DNA from: Rodentibacter sp901420285
GTDB taxonomy: Bacteria; Pseudomonadota; Gammaproteobacteria; Enterobacterales; Pasteurellaceae
Direction: 5' to 3'
Assembly (NCBI RefSeq): GCF_041734645.1
Contig: NZ_CP162010.1
Location: 1,674,001 to 1,738,000, forward strand
DNA length: 64,000 nt
Made by a program: the position numbers and the translations under genes. Shown here piece after piece: positions 17,663 through 25,993 of this stretch. The notes below the pieces were generated by a model that was not told the origin of the DNA, did no database searches, and worked only from the letters and a program-made list of their open reading frames with translations. Each line of letters opens with the position of its first letter. Positions within the stretch are counted from its first letter, which is position 1.

Positions 17663-18264
17663 AAAAACAAAATCAAATTCTCGTCACCCTTTCCATCGTC
17701 GCCCTGCTCGGTGGCTGTTCGGAAGAAGAAGTCCAACGCGACGTCTACCATTCCCTTGAAGACTGCCTTGCAGATTGGCAAAAAATCGAGCTTTGTGAAG
17801 CCGATAAAAATGGCCAAAACGCGCCGGCGACACAAATGAATACCGACCAACAAGCAACCCAACAAACCGGCAACGCTCTTTCTTCTGGTTTAGGCTTACG
17901 CAGCGCCGACAGTGACGCCAATGCGGTGCCAAATACGCAGTCCGGCAGCGAAACGAATGCTTCAACAACCGGCTCTAGCCAAGCCACCGGCAGCGAAGGC
18001 GCTTCACTAGGTTCAGCGATTGCCGGTGGTGTAATGGGCTATATGGCGGCACGAGCCATTAGCAATTTCTTAGGCCCAAGCTATCATCCGAGCAACCGTG
18101 CGGTTTCCACCCCAAGCGGTCAGGTGATTCAACCGCAAACCAATCGTTCCGTCGGCAAACCAATGTTGGTAAAAGGCAATGCCGGTAGCATGAACAGCAA
18201 ACCGGTTTCGCGCGGCGGTTTCACTAGTCCGAGCAATTCCAACCGACAAAGTAGCGGAGGTTAA
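17659..18264 (+). CDS. ygiB: DUF1190 lipoprotein, YgiB-like
   Basis: 201-residue predicted lipoprotein. The signal peptide ends in lipobox LLGGC (Cys20), followed by SEEEVQRDVYHSLEDCLADW, the DUF1190 core. A long Ser/Thr/Gln/Asn-rich linker leads to a small hydrophobic GSAIAGGVMGYMAARAI segment and a disordered tail. It overlaps yigB by 4 nt and is 1 nt before ygiC, matching the ygiB-ygiC pairing of enterics. Function unknown. Its linker contains an exact CAATGCGGTGC read as NAVP (17929). Confidence 0.85.
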   Translation: MKKQNQILVTLSIVALLGGCSEEEVQRDVYHSLEDCLADWQKIELCEADKNGQNAPATQMNTDQQATQQTGNALSSGLGLRSADSDANAVPNTQSGSETNASTTGSSQATGSEGASLGSAIAGGVMGYMAARAISNFLGPSYHPSNRAVSTPSGQVIQPQTNRSVGKPMLVKGNAGSMNSKPVSRGGFTSPSNSNRQSSGG

Positions 18265-18265
18265 T

Positions 18266-19447
18266 ATGAAACGGGTTACCGGTTTTCCGACGCGCCCCGA
18301 TATGGTGCAACAATTGCTTGATGTCGGCTTTGATTATTACAACCTGCCTTCAAGCGACGGCTCGCATTATTGGTCGGACAATGTCGCCTATGAATTTACC
18401 TTGACTGAAATCGACCGCATTGAAGACGCCACCAACGAACTACATGCGATGTGTTTGGATTTTGTCGCCGATGAAATCAAACAAGGCGACTACGCTTATT
18501 ATCGTTTTACCGATTTGCAAAAGCAGTTGATTGAAGACGCGTGGCATAAACAAGCGCCCTATTTATACGGGCGTTTTGATTTCGGCTACGACGGCGAAAA
18601 CTTAAAAATGTTCGAATACAATGCCGATACACCGACTTCATTGCTGGAAGCGGCGATAGTGCAATGGCAATGGTTGGAACAAATCGAGGGGTTACAATAT
18701 CGCGACCAATTCAACTGGATCCACGAAGAATTGCTCAAACATTTCACCTTTCTAAAACAACAAAGCGGCAAAAACGATTTCTATTTCAGTGCCATGCAAG
18801 AAGCGGGACGCGAAGATTGGGGCAATTTAGATTATCTTGCCGATGTGGCTTATAACGCGGGTTGGAATATTCATCAACTTGCCGTAGAAGACATTGGTTA
18901 CAACAAAGAAAATCAAGAATTTGTCGATTTGAACGATGCACCGATTGATATGTTATTCAAGCTCTATCCGCTCGAATGGCTCAGCGGCGCGGAATTTGCA
19001 CGACATATTCCGAACGCGCATACAAGTTTTATTGAACCTGCTTGGAAAATGTTATTAAGCAACAAAGCCTTGCTCGCTAAGTTGTGGCAACGCTATCCTA
19101 ACCACCCGAATTTATTGCCGGCATATTTTAATAAATTCGATATCACCGATAGAAAAGCCATTTGGGTAAAAAAACCGTTGCTTGGCCGCGAAGGCGCCAA
19201 CGTGTTCTACTACGAAAAAAGCAACGGCGTGGAATTTGCCGCCAAAGGCAGCGAACACTCTGCTTTCTACGACACGTCCGGTTACATTTACCAGCAAAAG
19301 TTCGAGCTCCCGAATTTTGATGGCATGTATCCGGTAATCGGTTCCTGGGTCATCGGTGATGTGGCTTGCGGCATGGGCCTACGCGAAGATTTCACCGCTG
19401 TCACCGGCAACGACAGTCATTTCGTACCACATTATTTTGTGCCGTAA
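18266..19447 (+). CDS. ygiC: Glutathionylspermidine synthase-like ATP-grasp protein YgiC
   Basis: 393-residue protein equal to the synthetase half of Gss without the amidase domain. It shows RFDFGYDGENLKMFEYNADTPTSLLEA (substrate-binding loop), KKPLLGREGANVFYY and the C-terminal GSWVIGDVACGMGLRED, typical of the ATP-grasp fold. Related YgiC/YjfC proteins have no proven glutathionylspermidine activity. A full bifunctional gss lies 9.5 kb downstream, so the organism carries two paralogues. It is co-transcribed with ygiB. Confidence 0.88.
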   Translation: MKRVTGFPTRPDMVQQLLDVGFDYYNLPSSDGSHYWSDNVAYEFTLTEIDRIEDATNELHAMCLDFVADEIKQGDYAYYRFTDLQKQLIEDAWHKQAPYLYGRFDFGYDGENLKMFEYNADTPTSLLEAAIVQWQWLEQIEGLQYRDQFNWIHEELLKHFTFLKQQSGKNDFYFSAMQEAGREDWGNLDYLADVAYNAGWNIHQLAVEDIGYNKENQEFVDLNDAPIDMLFKLYPLEWLSGAEFARHIPNAHTSFIEPAWKMLLSNKALLAKLWQRYPNHPNLLPAYFNKFDITDRKAIWVKKPLLGREGANVFYYEKSNGVEFAAKGSEHSAFYDTSGYIYQQKFELPNFDGMYPVIGSWVIGDVACGMGLREDFTAVTGNDSHFVPHYFVP

Positions 19448-19471
19448 GGATAATTTTTCAGACAACCTGCC

Positions 19472-20389
19472 ATGAACGAAACATTACTACAAACTCTCTC
19501 GACGCTTATCACCGAACAACGCAATCCGCATTCGATGGAGGTGGATTGCCTTTCCGCCTTAGAAATCGTGACGCTAATGAATACAGAAGACAAAAAGGTT
19601 CCTCTTGCCGTCGAACGCGTATTACCACAAATTGCACAGGCCGTGGAAGCCGTAGTAAAGGCCTTTCAATGCGGTGCCAGATTGGTCTATCTCGGCGCAG
19701 GCACCAGCGGCCGTTTAGGTGTATTAGACGCCTCGGAATGTCCGCCGACATTCGGCGTGCACAACGAAATGGTGAAAGGCATTATCGCCGGTGGCGAGCC
19801 TGCGATTCGTTATCCGATAGAGGGGGCGGAAGATAATTCGAACGCGGCCGTGACGGATTTACAAGCGATCGATTTCAATGCAAAAGACGTATTAGTGGGC
19901 ATCGCGGCAAGCGGGCGCACACCTTATGTATTGAGCGCTTTAGGTTACGCCAAACAACTCGGTGCGATCACAGTTTCTATTGCCAGCAATCCGAACTCAC
20001 CTATGGCGCAAACGGCGGATATCGCTATCGATACGCTGGTCGGTGCAGAAGTGCTGACCGGTTCTAGCCGTTTAAAATCCGGCACGGCACAAAAATTGGT
20101 ACTCAACATGATCAGCACCGCATCCATGATTTTGCTCGGCAAATGCTATGAAAATTTGATGGTGGACATGCAAGCAAGTAACGAGAAACTTAAAGCACGC
20201 GCTGTTCGTATTGTAATGCAAGCTACCGAGTGCGACGAAACCATAGCCGAACAAACGCTAACGATAGCCGAACAAAATGCCAAGCTGGCAATTATGATAC
20301 TTTTAAGCGGTTTAGAAAAAGACGAAGCGCAAGCCTTGTTGGAAAAAGAGAAAGGACGGCTGCGAAAAGCATTAGCCGGCAAAGAATAA
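19472..20389 (+). CDS. murQ: N-acetylmuramic acid 6-phosphate etherase
   Basis: Cytoplasmic SIS-domain enzyme that cleaves the lactyl ether of MurNAc-6-P in cell-wall recycling. It has 305 residues with LGAGTSGRLGVLDASECPPTFG (active site), AASGRTPYVL and VGAEVLTGSSRLKSGTAQKL. No MurNAc PTS (murP) or anmK is adjacent. The stretch KAFQCGARLVYLG contains an exact CAATGCGGTGC in frame; at this place I expect other MurQ proteins to have a Q-Q/E-G-G type sequence, so the word has shaped the protein. Confidence 0.96.
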   Translation: MNETLLQTLSTLITEQRNPHSMEVDCLSALEIVTLMNTEDKKVPLAVERVLPQIAQAVEAVVKAFQCGARLVYLGAGTSGRLGVLDASECPPTFGVHNEMVKGIIAGGEPAIRYPIEGAEDNSNAAVTDLQAIDFNAKDVLVGIAASGRTPYVLSALGYAKQLGAITVSIASNPNSPMAQTADIAIDTLVGAEVLTGSSRLKSGTAQKLVLNMISTASMILLGKCYENLMVDMQASNEKLKARAVRIVMQATECDETIAEQTLTIAEQNAKLAIMILLSGLEKDEAQALLEKEKGRLRKALAGKE

Positions 20390-20392
20390 AAA

Positions 20393-20424
20393 ATCGGTCG
20401 GTTAAACGAACTTAACCGACCGAT
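20393..20424. terminator. Bidirectional terminator between murQ and secF
   Basis: 13-bp perfect stem (20393-20405 and 20412-20424) with a 6-nt loop between the convergent genes. On the minus strand it is followed by a T6 run, so it mainly serves secF. Confidence 0.88.
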
Positions 20425-20436
20425 AATATTTATATC

Positions 20437-21414
20437 TTAAGGAAGTTCATCCACTTCGCGATCCGCTTTCGGCGGAATCATGTGTTCGCGGCGCAGCCCC
20501 ACGTCGTAAGCGATTGCAATGGCGATAAAGATGGAAGAATAGGTACCAAAACCAATCCCGACCAACAACGCCAGCGAAAAGTTGTGAATAGACGGTCCGC
20601 CGAAGAAAAACAAGGCGATCACCACGATTAAAGTCGTCGCAGAGGTCATGATGGTTCTTGATAGGGTTTGCGTGAGGGAAATATCAATAATATCAATCGT
20701 ATCTAACCGACGAATTTTACGGAAATTTTCCCGCACTCGGTCGAATACCACAATACTGTCGTTGATGGAATACCCTACTACGGAAAGAATCGCTGCCACG
20801 AAAGTTAAATCCATTTCCACTTGCAACGCTGAAAATACGCCAAGCGTAATAATCACGTCATGGGCGAGGGAAGCAATACCGCCGAAACCTAAACGCCATT
20901 CAAAGCGTGATCCAACGTAAAGCAACATCATAGCAAGCGTCGCTAAAGTTGCGTAAACCGCGCCCTGTGCCAATTCTTCTCCGACATTCGGACCAACAAA
21001 TTCTACGCTCTTAATTTTAATGTTCGGATCTAATTCCACTAACATAGCTTTTACGCGATCACCAATGGTTACGTCGTTATCCGCCGCCGGTAAACGAATC
21101 ATCACGTCTTGCACGGAACCGGTGGTTTGTACGATAGGGCTTTCGATGCCATGCTCGTTCAACTTAGCGCGAATTTGATCCAAGTTCGCAACTTGCGAGA
21201 AACGGGTATCAAATACTACACCGCCGGTAAAATCCAAGCCCCAGTTAAAACCTTTAGTGATAATGAAAAACAGCGAAATCACCATCGCAAAGGCAGAAAA
21301 TAAATAACCCCATTTACGCACTTTCATAAATTCGGTCAATGGGAACGGGAGTTTAATTCCATTGATTTCACGAATAAAATGCCCGTCTTTATCTTTTGCA
21401 AAAAGTTTCATCAT
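20437..21414 (-). CDS. secF: Protein translocase subunit SecF
   Basis: Inner-membrane partner of SecD that uses the proton gradient to complete export. About 325 residues from the ATG at 21412-21414 (an adjacent ATG at 21409-21411 is equally possible; AGGGA lies just upstream). FNWGLDFTGGVVFDTRF, then VEFVGPNVGEELAQGAVYATL and GYSINDSIVVFDRVREN are diagnostic. The open frame to 21453 would overlap secD by about 30 nt and is less likely. Confidence 0.95.
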   Translation of the reverse strand: MMKLFAKDKDGHFIREINGIKLPFPLTEFMKVRKWGYLFSAFAMVISLFFIITKGFNWGLDFTGGVVFDTRFSQVANLDQIRAKLNEHGIESPIVQTTGSVQDVMIRLPAADNDVTIGDRVKAMLVELDPNIKIKSVEFVGPNVGEELAQGAVYATLATLAMMLLYVGSRFEWRLGFGGIASLAHDVIITLGVFSALQVEMDLTFVAAILSVVGYSINDSIVVFDRVRENFRKIRRLDTIDIIDISLTQTLSRTIMTSATTLIVVIALFFFGGPSIHNFSLALLVGIGFGTYSSIFIAIAIAYDVGLRREHMIPPKADREVDELP

Positions 21415-21421
21415 TCCCTGC

Positions 21422-23269
21422 CTAAATTGATAATTTCTTAATATTTTTTCCACCGTAAATTGCGTTCACAAGGGCGCGCGTTCCTGTAATTGCAGTAAAC
21501 ATGGAAATCGCTACCCCTAAGGAAAGGGTGATCGCAAAGCCTTGAATCGGACCGGTACCGACGGCATAAAGAATGATTGCCGTTAAAATAGTGGTTAAAT
21601 TGGCATCGAAGATAGATGTAAATGCGCCGTTATAACCTTCATTAATCGCTTGCTGAATCGGGCGACCATTACGGATTTCTTCTTTAATCCGTTCGAAGAT
21701 TAACACGTTGGCGTCCACAGACATTCCCAAAGTTAATACGATACCCGCAATTCCCGGCATAGAAAGCGTTGCACCCGGTAGGATTGACATCAAACCAACT
21801 AACAAAACGATATTAATTACCATAGCTAAACTCGCGATAACGCCGAAAACTTTATAGTAAAACAGCATAAACAGGATCACCGCAATTAACCCCCAAAAAC
21901 TCGCATCCAAGCCCTGTTCCACGTTTTGCGCGCCAAGTGATGGACCGATAGTGCGTTCCTCCACGATTTGCACTGGTGCGATCAAAGCACCGGATTTTAA
22001 TAACGTGGAAAGATTATTCGCTTCCGCCATACTGCTTACGCCGGTAATTTGGAAATTCGCACCGAAACGCGCCTGAATGGTCGCCACGTTAATCACTTCT
22101 TCGCTTTTCTCTAAAATGGTTTTACCGTTCTCATCTTTTTTGCCGTTGTCTTTATATTCAACATAAAGGGTCGCCATCGGTTTTTTATAAAATTTCTTAG
22201 TGATTTGCGACATTTGATCGCCGCCTTCGCTATCTAAAGTAACGCTAACTTGCGGCGTGCCGGATTGCTGATCCAATGCGGCGCTGGAATTGATAATATG
22301 CTCACCGCCCAAAGAAGGACGTTTTAATAAAACCACGGGCATACCTTGACGGTCATATTTCACTTCAGAATCTGCCGGAACAATACCCCGTGCCGCTGCT
22401 TCAACATTCGCCGTCGGATTCACTAGGCGGAACTCAAGAGTGGCGGTCGCACCTAAAATTTCCTTCGCGCGGGCGGTATCTTGCACACCCGGCAATTCGA
22501 TCACAATGCGTTCAGCGCCTTGCCGTTGAATCACCGCTTCCGCCACGCCTAATTCAGACACCCGCTTACGCAAAATAGTTAAGTTTTGTTCAATCGCCAA
22601 ATCCCGCGCTTCATTCAATGCGGTGCCGGAAAGAGATAAGGTTAAGGTATCACCGGAATCGCTCACATCCAGGGTCGGATGCGCTTGACGAATAATCCGA
22701 CCGGCTTTGGAAATTTGAGCGCTATCGGCCAAGGTAACCGTCGTGCCGAAATTATCGGCATTTTTAATTGCAGTATATTGAATTTTTTCTTTACGAAGTT
22801 CGGTACGCAAGCTGTCCTGCAATTGTTCTTGGCGTTTTGCCAAAGCGGAATTCATATCCACTTCCATCAAAAAACGTACCCCGCCGCGCAAATCCAAGCC
22901 CCATTTCATCGGGTTGGCGCCAAGCGTGCTTAACCACGCGGGCGTAGCCGGAGCAAGGTTCAATGCGGTGGTGTAATGATTACCGAGTTTTTCGGCAATT
23001 TTATCCTTGGCAAGTAATTGATCATCGGTATTGCTGAAACGGGCAAGAATCGAACCCTGTTCGAGGATCACTGATTTGGCAGTAAGATTATTATCTTTTA
23101 ACACTTCTTGAACTTGGCTCAACGCCGTCGTATCAGCTTGTTGCCCGCGTGTACCGGAAATTTGCACGGCCGGATCTTCACCGTAAATATTTGGAAGAGA
23201 ATATAAAACACCAATGGCGACCACGAGGATCACCATTAGATTCTTCCATAATGGGTAACGATTTAACAT
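21422..23269 (-). CDS. secD: Protein translocase subunit SecD
   Basis: 615-residue membrane protein with a large periplasmic P1 domain between the first helix (LVVAIGVLYSLPNIYG) and the five C-terminal helices. GLDLRGGVRFLMEVDMN and GMSVDANVLIFERIKEE are hallmark motifs. It follows yajC by 23 nt. The region of residues 95-230 contains two copies of the CAATGCGGT word (22616, 22961), both read as TALN. Confidence 0.97.
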   Translation of the reverse strand: MLNRYPLWKNLMVILVVAIGVLYSLPNIYGEDPAVQISGTRGQQADTTALSQVQEVLKDNNLTAKSVILEQGSILARFSNTDDQLLAKDKIAEKLGNHYTTALNLAPATPAWLSTLGANPMKWGLDLRGGVRFLMEVDMNSALAKRQEQLQDSLRTELRKEKIQYTAIKNADNFGTTVTLADSAQISKAGRIIRQAHPTLDVSDSGDTLTLSLSGTALNEARDLAIEQNLTILRKRVSELGVAEAVIQRQGAERIVIELPGVQDTARAKEILGATATLEFRLVNPTANVEAAARGIVPADSEVKYDRQGMPVVLLKRPSLGGEHIINSSAALDQQSGTPQVSVTLDSEGGDQMSQITKKFYKKPMATLYVEYKDNGKKDENGKTILEKSEEVINVATIQARFGANFQITGVSSMAEANNLSTLLKSGALIAPVQIVEERTIGPSLGAQNVEQGLDASFWGLIAVILFMLFYYKVFGVIASLAMVINIVLLVGLMSILPGATLSMPGIAGIVLTLGMSVDANVLIFERIKEEIRNGRPIQQAINEGYNGAFTSIFDANLTTILTAIILYAVGTGPIQGFAITLSLGVAISMFTAITGTRALVNAIYGGKNIKKLSI

Positions 23270-23292
23270 AGTTTTCCCTTGGGTATGGAGGA

Positions 23293-23586
23293 TTAAAGCG
23301 TTTTGACAGAACCTTTCGGCAGGATGGTTACAATGTAGTTACGGTTGATTGTGATTTCTGTATTTTCATTTAACGCGATCACTACACTGTTGTTGTCTTC
23401 GATAACTTTGGTGATTTTGCCCATCATACCGCCGGCAGTTAACACCTCAGTGCCTTTAGCCAGTTCGGACATCAGTTTTTTGTGTTCTTTGTTGCGTTTC
23501 GCTTGTGGACGATAAATCATAAAGTAAAAAATTAAACCGAAAATCACGAAAATAAATAACGTGGACATTGGGTTTTGTGCTTCCAT
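23293..23586 (-). CDS. yajC: Sec translocon accessory protein YajC
   Basis: 97-residue single-span membrane protein: helix LFIFVIFGLIFYFMIYRPQ, then KRNKEHKKLMSELAKGTEVLTAGGMMGKI. Part of the SecDF-YajC complex. It is the first gene after a 354-nt spacer separating it from the tusA-like gene. Confidence 0.95.
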   Translation of the reverse strand: MEAQNPMSTLFIFVIFGLIFYFMIYRPQAKRNKEHKKLMSELAKGTEVLTAGGMMGKITKVIEDNNSVVIALNENTEITINRNYIVTILPKGSVKTL

Positions 23587-23940
23587 TGTAAGTTTTCCTT
23601 ATTAAGTTGAATTAAGTTGAAATTTGGGCGCTAAAATACCATAAATCGCGTGAAATGTGAAAAGCATATTGAACATTACACGAAAAGCGCGCGCTTGATA
23701 TTGTAAAAAAATGTACCTTTTCTCCCGTTAATTTGGTGCCTTCGCACGACTAACCTTTACACTAATTTTGCCTCTTTGGCTGACCACATTGAACACGGCT
23801 CATTCAATGCGGTGCTTATTTGAGACTTCAATGCGGTGCTCGTTTGGGATTTCAATGCGGTGCCAAAAATGAAGCTCGCAAAAAGCGTCGTCGAATGTGT
23901 TTATGGTCGGCACGGCTGGATAAAAAAGGGCGGCGACAAA
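23587..23940. other. Spacer upstream of yajC, holding the word array
   Basis: This 354-nt spacer carries no recognisable gene. Besides the three-copy array at 23803-23866, the part next to yajC is AT-rich with two near-identical ATTAAGTTGAA-like words. It should hold the yajC-secD-secF promoter, but I see no convincing -35/-10 pair. A forward frame across the array gives a Cys/Arg-rich translation with no family resemblance. Confidence 0.5.
23803..23866 (+). repeat. Three-copy 24-nt tandem array of the CAATGCGGTGC word
   Basis: TTCAATGCGGTGC begins at 23803, 23827 and 23851, an exact 24-nt period. The two 10-nt spacers (TATTTGAGAC, CGTTTGGGAT) match at 7 of 10 positions, so the whole unit is repeated and not just the word. 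It lies between the tusA-like gene and yajC. Confidence 0.9.
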
Positions 23941-24150
23941 TTAACGTTTACGGATTATTAATGTTTGATCTGCCTCGTATTGGCAATGGCAAAGGTACAT
24001 TTCACAAAGTCGTTGGATTTCGCGCCAATCACTGTCGCCAGAAAGTAAAACCGATAATTTATCCTCCGCCGTTAGCCGCAACAGCGCTTGCTTCACCATC
24101 AATAGCGGCAACGGGCAACGATAATCGCGGGTATCGAGTAGATAATCCAT
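23941..24150 (-). CDS. TusA/YedF-family sulfur-carrier protein
   Basis: 69-residue protein with the TusA signature: MDYLLDTRDYRCPLPLLMVKQAL, where the cysteine of CPLP is the sulfur-accepting residue near position 12. A glycine-less C-terminal half (SDWREIQRLCEMYL) ends the alpha-beta sandwich. It lies 3 nt after the hemerythrin gene. Partner enzyme and sulfur acceptor are unknown; it is probably not TusA itself, which works with TusBCD. Confidence 0.82.
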   Translation of the reverse strand: MDYLLDTRDYRCPLPLLMVKQALLRLTAEDKLSVLLSGDSDWREIQRLCEMYLCHCQYEADQTLIIRKR

Positions 24151-24153
24151 ACA

Positions 24154-24666
24154 TTACACAAGGCGCCGTTTTGACATAATCGCGCCCATCGCCTTTAATT
24201 CTGCCTCGCTCAAATAACGTTTTCCCAACTCAAACAATGGTTCTTCAATAGCGATATGCCGGTCGTAAGCCGCAACGAAACGCTGAATCAGCACCGCATC
24301 CACCTTATCACATTGTTGCGCAACAAGACTTTCGAGTTGTGCCGCAAGTAAACGCCAATTTTCATGCAAATCAACATGTTGGCGTTCCAATTCATCCACC
24401 TTCGCTTTCGCTTCAGGCAGTTTGGCAATCAGGGCGGGGAAAAAATCCTTTTCCTCATCGTCATGATGCAGCGGCGCGGATTGATTGAAATAGTTTAGAA
24501 TTTGTCGCACATCGTTTTTTACCGCCTGATTGCAACCGTGTTTCGTCAAATAATCAGGCAAAATCGTCAGCTGTCGACAAAAACGCTTCACTTTACCGTG
24601 GCAAGCGTACAGCATTTCAATGGGTTCGTTCCAGCTAGCGAATTGTTGGGGTTCTAGAATTTGCAT
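24154..24666 (-). CDS. Hemerythrin HHE-domain protein
   Basis: 170-residue four-helix protein with candidate di-iron ligands in order: H in YACHGKVKRFC, HHDDEEKDFF, ERQHVDLHENW and DRHIAIEEPLFE. Such proteins bind oxygen or NO or protect iron enzymes. It is coupled to the tusA-like gene and sits between tgt and yajC. The same insertion exists in H. influenzae as I recall, so it is a Pasteurellaceae feature. Upstream is a standard AAGTGCGGT signal (24687-24695). Confidence 0.83.
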   Translation of the reverse strand: MQILEPQQFASWNEPIEMLYACHGKVKRFCRQLTILPDYLTKHGCNQAVKNDVRQILNYFNQSAPLHHDDEEKDFFPALIAKLPEAKAKVDELERQHVDLHENWRLLAAQLESLVAQQCDKVDAVLIQRFVAAYDRHIAIEEPLFELGKRYLSEAELKAMGAIMSKRRLV

Positions 24667-24737
24667 ACATGCTCCTGTTATTGGAAAAGTGCGGTCGATT
24701 TGAAAACGTTTTTAAAAATAACCACACTTTTCACTGA

Positions 24738-25889
24738 TTATTGCGCTGTTTCAGCTAATTGTAACGGTGGAACGGGTTTGCCAATTCGCGCATAAAACGC
24801 CACCACAAAATCCTCAAAACGATCCGCTTCGATTGCTTGACGGATTTCCGCCATTAAGCGTTGGTAATAACGTAAATTGTGAATAGTATTAAGACGCGCG
24901 CCTAGGATTTCGCCGCATTTGTCCAAATGATACAAATAGGCTTTGCTGTAATGTTTGCAGGTGTAACAATCGCAGTGCGGATCCAATGGGCTGGTGTCAT
25001 CGCGATATTTGGCATTGCGGATTTTTACAATACCATCGGTGACGAATAAATGTCCGTTCCGCGCGTTGCGGGTCGGCATCACGCAATCAAACATATCGAT
25101 CCCGCGCCGCACGCCCTCCACCAAATCTTCCGGTTTGCCCACGCCCATTAAATAACGCGGTTTATCGGCAGGAATTTGCGGGCAAATGTATTCCAAAATG
25201 CGGTGCATATCTTCTTTTGGTTCACCCACGGCCAAACCGCCCACGGCATAGCCATCAAAACCGATGTTCACTAAGCCTTCCAAGGAAACCTTACGCAATT
25301 CCTCAAAGGTGCCGCCTTGAATAATGCCGAACAAGGCATTTTTATTGCCCAATTCGTCAAAACGTTTGCGACTGCGTTGCGCCCAGCGTAAGGACATTTC
25401 CATAGATTGCTTGGCGTAATCAAAAGTGGCGGGATAAGGCGTGCATTCGTCGAAAATCATCACAATGTCGGACCCCAAATCATATTGAATTTCCATTGAT
25501 TTTTCAGGGGAAAGAAAAATGCGTTCGCCATTAATCGGGTTTTGGAATTTTACGCCTTCTTCGGTAATTTTGCGTAATTTGCCCAAACTGAATACTTGGA
25601 AACCGCCGGAATCCGTGAGAATCGGGCGATGCCACTGCATAAAATCGTGCAAATCACCGTGTTTACGCATGACTTCTTGCCCCGGACGCAACCACAAATG
25701 GAAAGTGTTACCGAGCAAAATTTCCGCACCGGTGGCGCGCACTTCTTCCGGCGTCATGCCTTTTACCGTGCCGTAAGTTCCCACCGGCATAAACGCCGGC
25801 GTTTCCACGCTAAAGGTGCCTTGTGGACGTTCAAAGATCAGACGACCGCGACGGGCATTACCGCTGATTTTATCTAATTCATACTTCAT
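24738..25889 (-). CDS. tgt: Queuine tRNA-ribosyltransferase Tgt
   Basis: Exchanges guanine-34 for preQ1 in tRNAs with GUN anticodons. 383 residues from the ATG at 25887-25889 (MKYELDKISGNARRGRL). The active-site DSGGFQVFS, FDECTPYPA, GGLAVGEPKEDM and the zinc site CDCYTCKHYSKAYLYHL are all present. The open frame to 26003 runs through the queA terminator and is not real. It works with QueA and QueH, both in this window. Confidence 0.97.
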   Translation of the reverse strand: MKYELDKISGNARRGRLIFERPQGTFSVETPAFMPVGTYGTVKGMTPEEVRATGAEILLGNTFHLWLRPGQEVMRKHGDLHDFMQWHRPILTDSGGFQVFSLGKLRKITEEGVKFQNPINGERIFLSPEKSMEIQYDLGSDIVMIFDECTPYPATFDYAKQSMEMSLRWAQRSRKRFDELGNKNALFGIIQGGTFEELRKVSLEGLVNIGFDGYAVGGLAVGEPKEDMHRILEYICPQIPADKPRYLMGVGKPEDLVEGVRRGIDMFDCVMPTRNARNGHLFVTDGIVKIRNAKYRDDTSPLDPHCDCYTCKHYSKAYLYHLDKCGEILGARLNTIHNLRYYQRLMAEIRQAIEADRFEDFVVAFYARIGKPVPPLQLAETAQ

Positions 25890-25929
25890 TTTTTCCTCAA
25901 CGAATAAACAGTTCGAAGGTTTTAGCCAA

Positions 25930-25953
25930 TAAAAAAGCCTGTTGATACAGGCT
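25930..25953 (-). terminator. Terminator after queA
   Basis: On the minus strand AGCCTG-TATCAA-CAGGCT is followed by T6, 40 nt after the queA stop and before tgt. tgt therefore probably has its own promoter or depends on read-through. Confidence 0.8.
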
Positions 25954-25993
25954 CTGCGCATTTTATGGAGTACTCGGAAATAAGTCAAACCGC

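Noticed and set aside
23803..23866. Three regularly spaced repeats as a mini CRISPR array
   Set aside because: The 24-nt period is too short, spacers resemble each other, no cas genes are present, and the repeated word occurs all over the window.
23820..24179. Plus-strand 119-residue frame over the word array
   Set aside because: Antisense to the TusA-like gene, and its Cys/Gly-Ala content is just the translated word.
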